Origin: JBOFDK01 sp051650305
GTDB lineage: Bacteria > Bacillota > Clostridia > Lachnospirales > Cellulosilyticaceae
NCBI GenBank assembly: GCA_051650305.1
Contig: JBOFIT010000187.1
Coordinates: forward strand, 1-19,094
Direction of reading: 5' to 3'
Length of the DNA stretch: 19,094 bases
Notes under the pieces: generated by a model
The model's input: only the letters and a program-made list of their open reading frames with translations
Told to the model about the DNA's origin: nothing
Databases searched by the model: none
Shown here: positions 15,554-19,094 of the stretch, in pieces
How positions within the stretch are numbered: the first letter of the stretch is position 1
Layout of the letters: the number at the start of each line of letters is the position of its first letter
Position numbers and translations under genes: made by a program

Positions 15554-17274
15554 CCTATTTGCTTCTCCTCCCTAAAACGCTCACAAAATGTCTCCATGGT
15601 ATAACATGCAGCACGCTCATCTAACGCCCTTCCCATCTTATAAATCGCTGGTGGGCGAATCCCTACCTGTTCCATCACTTCTTCATTGCTAAAAATAGCT
15701 TCCCTCGTACCATCAGCTACTACCTTACCCTGACATAACACGATGATACGCTCTGCCCAGTCACACACTAGTTGCATGTCATGGGTGGCAATCATAATCG
15801 TCTCTGTGGTACCTTTTAAATCTTGTAACGTTCGCATAATTTCTTGTCTTGTTGCAATATCTAGATTTGCCGTCGGCTCATCCAATAGCAGGATGCTAGG
15901 CTTGAGGGCAATCCCTATGGCCAAAGATGCACGTCGCATTTGCCCACCCGAAAGAAGTCTGCCATCTCTTTCCCCTAAGCTCTCTAACCTAAACCTTGCA
16001 AGAAGCTCTTCGGTACGCTTTTCATAAGCTTCCACATCACGTACCTGCATGGCATACATGACATCTCCTCTGATACTATCCTTAATAAACATTTCCTCCG
16101 GATTTTGATACACCAATGCAATTTCTCTAGCCAATGCCTCAAATGGTATGTCTTTAAGAGGCTTCTTATCTAGATAAATCGTACCCGCTGAAGGCTTCAC
16201 ACAACCTAGCATCATCTTCATCAGCGTTGACTTGCCTGCGCCATTAGAACCAATCAAAGCAATCTTCTCACCTTTGTGAATCGTTAGATTAAAGTGCTCC
16301 ATCAGTTTGATTTCTTCACCTTTGACTGCACGGTAAGCCACTTCTATATCTTCAAACTGCATCATCACTTCTTTTTTATTTATTTCTTTTTCATTTATTT
16401 CTTTTGTATGATGACTACTAGAAGTATCCGATTCACCTATGTACTTCAGATTACCAAAAGTTTTCTTTCCCTCTTCTAAGGTAGTGGGTAACACACCAAA
16501 AGGTAACTTCCCTGCTTGCATCAACTTCTCGGCTGCAAGTGTTACTTGTGGTGGAAAGACATTGCTTGCTTGTAATACCTCGACACATTGCAACGCTTCC
16601 TTTGTCTTTTTCTTCCACACCACTTCACCGTCTTTCATCAAGACCACGTGCTTACAGTAATGGGCTATAAATTCTGTATGATGCTCAATCACTATGATGG
16701 TCTTTCCATGGTTTTCATTCAGATCCTTTAGCACCTCATAGATTTGCTCTGCATGAGCTGGGTCTAATTGGGCAATAGGCTCATCTAGAATCATCACATC
16801 TGGACTTAAAGCTTCTGTACTTGCCAATGCCAGCAAATGCTTTTGTCCACCTGATAATTGCCATACGTAATCATAGGTCTTCCCTTGTAAACCACATCTT
16901 CTCACCGCAGCTTTACCACGTTCTTCATAATCTTCATAGCCGTAGTTTAGACAAGCAAACGACGCATCATCTAGTACCGTAGGACGTACAATTTGATTTT
17001 CAAAATCTTGGTACACATAACCTACTTTACAGGCTAACTTTCCTACTTCTTCCTTCGTAGTATCTATACCATCAATCAGCACCTTCCCCTCCATATCACC
17101 TGTGATAAAATGGGGAATAAGCCCATTCAAAGTCTTGCATAAAGTGGATTTGCCACACCCATTGTTACCTACAATAGCGACAAAATCTCCCTTTTCAATA
17201 GTCAAATCAATCTTTTTAAGTTGAGGTATCTCGGCACCTGGGTAAGTAAAGGTTAGTCCTTGTATCTCTATCAT
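15550..17274 (-). CDS. ECF transporter fused double ATPase
   Basis: 574 residues with two complete ATPase domains in one chain, like YkoD and CbrU rather than separate EcfA and EcfA'. Domain 1: Walker A GNNGCGKST (about 36-44), signature LSGGQKHLLALA, Walker B VMILDEPIAQLDP, switch IVIEHHTEF. Domain 2: Walker A GSNGAGKST from G342, signature LSGGQMRRASLA, Walker B ILLLDEPTANLDI, switch MIATHDMQL. The linker contains a Lys/Glu/Asn-rich stretch (KEINEKEINKKE). The ATG at 17274 overlaps the S-component stop by 1 nt (TGATG) with AGGAG 8 nt upstream; a GTG one codon earlier (17277) is the other possible start. Both sites look catalytically intact. Confidence 0.93.
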   Translation of the reverse strand: MIEIQGLTFTYPGAEIPQLKKIDLTIEKGDFVAIVGNNGCGKSTLCKTLNGLIPHFITGDMEGKVLIDGIDTTKEEVGKLACKVGYVYQDFENQIVRPTVLDDASFACLNYGYEDYEERGKAAVRRCGLQGKTYDYVWQLSGGQKHLLALASTEALSPDVMILDEPIAQLDPAHAEQIYEVLKDLNENHGKTIIVIEHHTEFIAHYCKHVVLMKDGEVVWKKKTKEALQCVEVLQASNVFPPQVTLAAEKLMQAGKLPFGVLPTTLEEGKKTFGNLKYIGESDTSSSHHTKEINEKEINKKEVMMQFEDIEVAYRAVKGEEIKLMEHFNLTIHKGEKIALIGSNGAGKSTLMKMMLGCVKPSAGTIYLDKKPLKDIPFEALAREIALVYQNPEEMFIKDSIRGDVMYAMQVRDVEAYEKRTEELLARFRLESLGERDGRLLSGGQMRRASLAIGIALKPSILLLDEPTANLDIATRQEIMRTLQDLKGTTETIMIATHDMQLVCDWAERIIVLCQGKVVADGTREAIFSNEEVMEQVGIRPPAIYKMGRALDERAACYTMETFCERFREEKQIG

Positions 17275-18122
17275 CACAGATGCTCCTCATAATGCTTGCC
17301 ACTTTTTTTCATCCACTGCCACACCGCTACACTACATACAATAGCCACTAAGATGCTTATGCCTATGGCCATATTACTCTCTGCCCATTCCATCTCCCAC
17401 TCAATAAGTGATATGCCTGTCTCTGACAAGAATTCTACACCCACTGCTGTTACAAACCCTATAATACTTAAAAGAACTACCTTTGGTGAGAAGACTGCAT
17501 CGCCTTTTAGAATGGTCTTGGCATCTCTTGGTTTCATCCCTAGTAAAGGTTCAATCTTGCCATAAAGCTTTGGTACAAGGAACAAGGTTGGTATAAGACA
17601 GAATAAAATCCCTGAGAATAAAACGTCATTTAAGAAAGCAAACCCTTCAGTAAAGTACACACTTTCTGGGAGCCCCGCCACTGCTTCAAAACTTTCAATA
17701 GCAAACTGTACTTTCAAGATATCTACCATCGTGCCCATAAACTGCTGTACCACAACACCTGTCATCGCTGCGATGCCTACCATTTTACGATTTCTAGGAT
17801 TCTTAATCATACGCCCTGCTATGTAAATCCCTATTGTCAAAGTCAAAAACTTTTCCATCTCACCAATGCCACCAAATTGCCCGAGCATAATCTCACTAAA
17901 GACGATCTCGCCCGTTGCTGCACCTAAAGCTGCTGAAAGTGGGTCAAATAACATGGCTAACGTAAGGGGAATAAATAAAAAGTATTCAACGGAAAATTCT
18001 ACAATACCTACTTGAAACTTTGGAATGAGTTCTGTAAATAAAGTTGCTAAACCATAAAGTGACATACTTAATACAAAAATCATAAGTTTTTGAGACTGTG
18101 TGATACCTACTTTGTTGTTCAT
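17274..18122 (-). CDS. ECF transporter substrate-binding (S) component, substrate unknown
   Basis: 282 residues, larger than the usual S component of about 180-200. Hydrophobic segments lie near 12-32, 43-62, 90-105, 115-132, 162-185, 215-232 and 250-268, with the conserved-looking EYFLFIPLTLAMLFDPLSAA and GEIVFSEIMLGQFGG in the first half. I do not recognise a substrate family (not ThiT, YkoE or BioY by eye). It is called an S component because it heads a set with a fused double ATPase and EcfT, overlapping the ATPase gene. Being next to thiD suggests hydroxymethylpyrimidine or thiamin; cobalamin or another vitamin is possible. Translation starts at ATG 18122; its only Shine-Dalgarno, GGAGG at 18134-18130, is inside a stem. 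Confidence 0.78.
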   Translation of the reverse strand: MNNKVGITQSQKLMIFVLSMSLYGLATLFTELIPKFQVGIVEFSVEYFLFIPLTLAMLFDPLSAALGAATGEIVFSEIMLGQFGGIGEMEKFLTLTIGIYIAGRMIKNPRNRKMVGIAAMTGVVVQQFMGTMVDILKVQFAIESFEAVAGLPESVYFTEGFAFLNDVLFSGILFCLIPTLFLVPKLYGKIEPLLGMKPRDAKTILKGDAVFSPKVVLLSIIGFVTAVGVEFLSETGISLIEWEMEWAESNMAIGISILVAIVCSVAVWQWMKKSGKHYEEHL

Positions 18123-18169
18123 AAAAAAACCTCCGTATACTGTAATTTTTCAACCACAGTATACGGAGG
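18123..18169 (-). promoter_or_regulatory. SD-sequestering hairpin / attenuator before the ECF operon
   Basis: On the minus strand, CCTCCGTATACTGT (18169-18156), a 12-nt loop, ACAGTATACGGAGG (18143-18130), then seven T's (18129-18123) and the ATG. The stem is 14 bp and perfect. Its 3' arm ends in the GGAGG that is the ribosome binding site of the S gene, and CCTCC in the 5' arm pairs with it. Stem plus T-tract also has the form of an intrinsic terminator. It could therefore block translation, transcription, or both, unless an upstream signal opens it. I find no known aptamer in the 107-nt gap after thiD. Confidence 0.8.
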
Positions 18170-18199
18170 CTATGTAAAATCTAAAGGCTAGTTTCATTA

Positions 18200-18227
18200 A
18201 ATATAGGTAAAATTAGATTTTTCTAAA
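18200..18227 (-). promoter_or_regulatory. Possible promoter between thiD and the S component
   Basis: Minus strand TTTAGA (18227-18222, 4/6), 16 nt, TATATT (18205-18200, 5/6). It would start transcription near 18193 and give a leader of about 70 nt holding the hairpin. The boxes are weak and the DNA is AT-rich, so this is a suggestion only. Confidence 0.25.
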
Positions 18228-18236
18228 TTTAACATT

Positions 18237-19040
18237 TTAGTTTTTATTCTCTAACCCATAAAAATGATGCACCGGTCCTACACCTTTGCCAATATCAAAG
18301 CTATGTCTGATGGCTTCGGTAATATACGCCTTACTTCTTCTAACACTTTCCACTACCGAGTAACCTAGTGCAAGATGTGCTGTAATCGCCGAAGAGATGG
18401 TACACCCTGTGCCATGAGTATTTTTCCTGTCTATTCTTTCTTGCTCCAATACTTCAAAGACCCCTTCACCCATCAGTACATCGATGGCATCACCTTCTAA
18501 GTGACCGCCTTTCATGAGTACATACTTTGGCCCCATTGCCAAGATCTTCTCACCTGCTTTTTTCATATCTTCTAATGTATGTATTTTCATTCCTGTTATT
18601 TCTTCTGCTTCCGGTACGTTAGGTGTCACAAGATACGCTTTGGGGATTAGATAGGCTATAAGATTCTGCTTTGCCTCTGGTCTTAAAAGGTCATAGCCAC
18701 TTTTTGAAATCATCACAGGGTCTACCACGAGATTCTCCACTTGATACTGCTTAAGTGTCTCCACGATTTCATAGATAATTTCTGGTGAAGATACCATGCC
18801 TACCTTCACAGCTTTTGGTGGAATATCGTCAAATACAACTTCGATTTGTTTACGTATCATTTCTTTACTGATTTCTTCCACCATAAAAACCCCTTGGGTG
18901 TTTTGGGCAGTAATGGCTGTGAGTACACTCATCCCATAAGTACCTATGGCACTAAAAGTCTTAAGGTCGGCTTGCACCCCAGCCCCTCCTGAAGAATCTG
19001 AACCTGCTATTGTAAGTGTGGGAATCTTATATTTTTCCAT
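18237..19040 (-). CDS. thiD: Hydroxymethylpyrimidine (phosphate) kinase ThiD
   Basis: 267 residues, the normal length. ThiD phosphorylates 4-amino-5-hydroxymethyl-2-methylpyrimidine and then its monophosphate in thiamin synthesis, in the cytoplasm. Ribokinase-fold motifs: IAGSDSSGGAGVQADLKTF (12-30), TAITAQNTQGV, VDPVMISKSG, LVTPNVPEAEEI, MKGGH, and the anion hole/catalytic GTGCT with C213. The start is ATG 19040 with AAAGGA at 19049-19054, 8 nt upstream. An in-frame stretch ending at a TAG 5 bp upstream (19048-19046) could be the tail of a preceding operon gene, but only 15 codons are visible. The stop is 107 bp before the hairpin that precedes the ECF genes. No TPP riboswitch is visible in the window. 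Confidence 0.96.
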   Translation of the reverse strand: MEKYKIPTLTIAGSDSSGGAGVQADLKTFSAIGTYGMSVLTAITAQNTQGVFMVEEISKEMIRKQIEVVFDDIPPKAVKVGMVSSPEIIYEIVETLKQYQVENLVVDPVMISKSGYDLLRPEAKQNLIAYLIPKAYLVTPNVPEAEEITGMKIHTLEDMKKAGEKILAMGPKYVLMKGGHLEGDAIDVLMGEGVFEVLEQERIDRKNTHGTGCTISSAITAHLALGYSVVESVRRSKAYITEAIRHSFDIGKGVGPVHHFYGLENKN

Positions 19041-19094
19041 TAATCCTATCCTTTCAATTGGTCAATTTTTATTTTTAGAGACTTAGTCGCTTCT

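Noticed and set aside
16373..16410. AT-rich near-repeats (TTTATTTCTTTT-like) as an origin or regulatory element
   Set aside because: They lie inside the fused ATPase gene and encode its Lys/Glu/Asn linker between the two domains.
18123..18236. TPP riboswitch before the thiamin-linked genes
   Set aside because: None of the conserved TPP aptamer segments (CTGAGA, ACCTGAT-like) is present in the leader; nor in the 54 bp upstream of thiD.
19046..19094. Tail of a gene upstream of thiD (frame ending in TAG at 19048-19046)
   Set aside because: Only 15 codons are visible and nothing is recognisable; open by chance is quite possible, so it is not listed as a feature.

Overview
The window looks like chromosomal DNA from a low-GC, Gram-positive anaerobe of the Clostridia. 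This is inferred from AT-rich intergenic DNA, strong AGGAGG/GGGGG ribosome binding sites, sigma-A-like promoters, several GTG starts, a DegS/DegU-type two-component pair, LrgAB, and an ECF vitamin transporter. Large secreted modular chitinases suggest a polysaccharide degrader of the Cellulosilyticum/Lachnospiraceae kind. That placement is a guess from gene content, not from a marker gene.

Layout: (1) 1-6699, minus strand: two large secreted GH18 chitinases 19 bp apart, so one operon. The upstream one (6699-2968) is complete. The downstream one starts at 2948 and runs off the left edge. Both carry chains of Ig/FN3-like modules and carbohydrate-binding modules. (2) 6700-6998: a 299-bp divergent promoter region with a good promoter for the chitinases, a plausible promoter for the opposite gene, and a cre-like palindrome. 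(3) 6999-8834, plus strand: a soluble DegS-like histidine kinase and a NarL/DegU-type response regulator, ending at a strong bidirectional terminator. (4) 8895-11358, minus strand: LrgA, LrgB and a class-3-like aldehyde dehydrogenase, with their own promoter behind the terminator of the next unit. (5) 11462-13763, minus strand: a polar amino-acid ABC importer (binding protein, permease, ATPase) with a Fur/PerR-like palindrome abutting its -10. (6) 13939-19040, minus strand: thiD, then a four-gene set of ECF S component, fused double ATPase, EcfT and a PHP-domain phosphoesterase. The S-component start lies directly behind a 14-bp perfect hairpin that hides its Shine-Dalgarno and is followed by seven T's.

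How the genes may work together: the kinase/regulator pair faces the chitinase operon, which recalls the ChiS/ChiR arrangement known in streptomycetes, so it is a candidate chitinase controller. ThiD next to the ECF genes suggests salvage of a thiamin precursor, but the S component is not one I recognise, so the substrate is open. The most interesting signals are the SD-sequestering hairpin at 18123-18169, the divergent chitinase/two-component layout, and the Fur-like box at 13792-13806.
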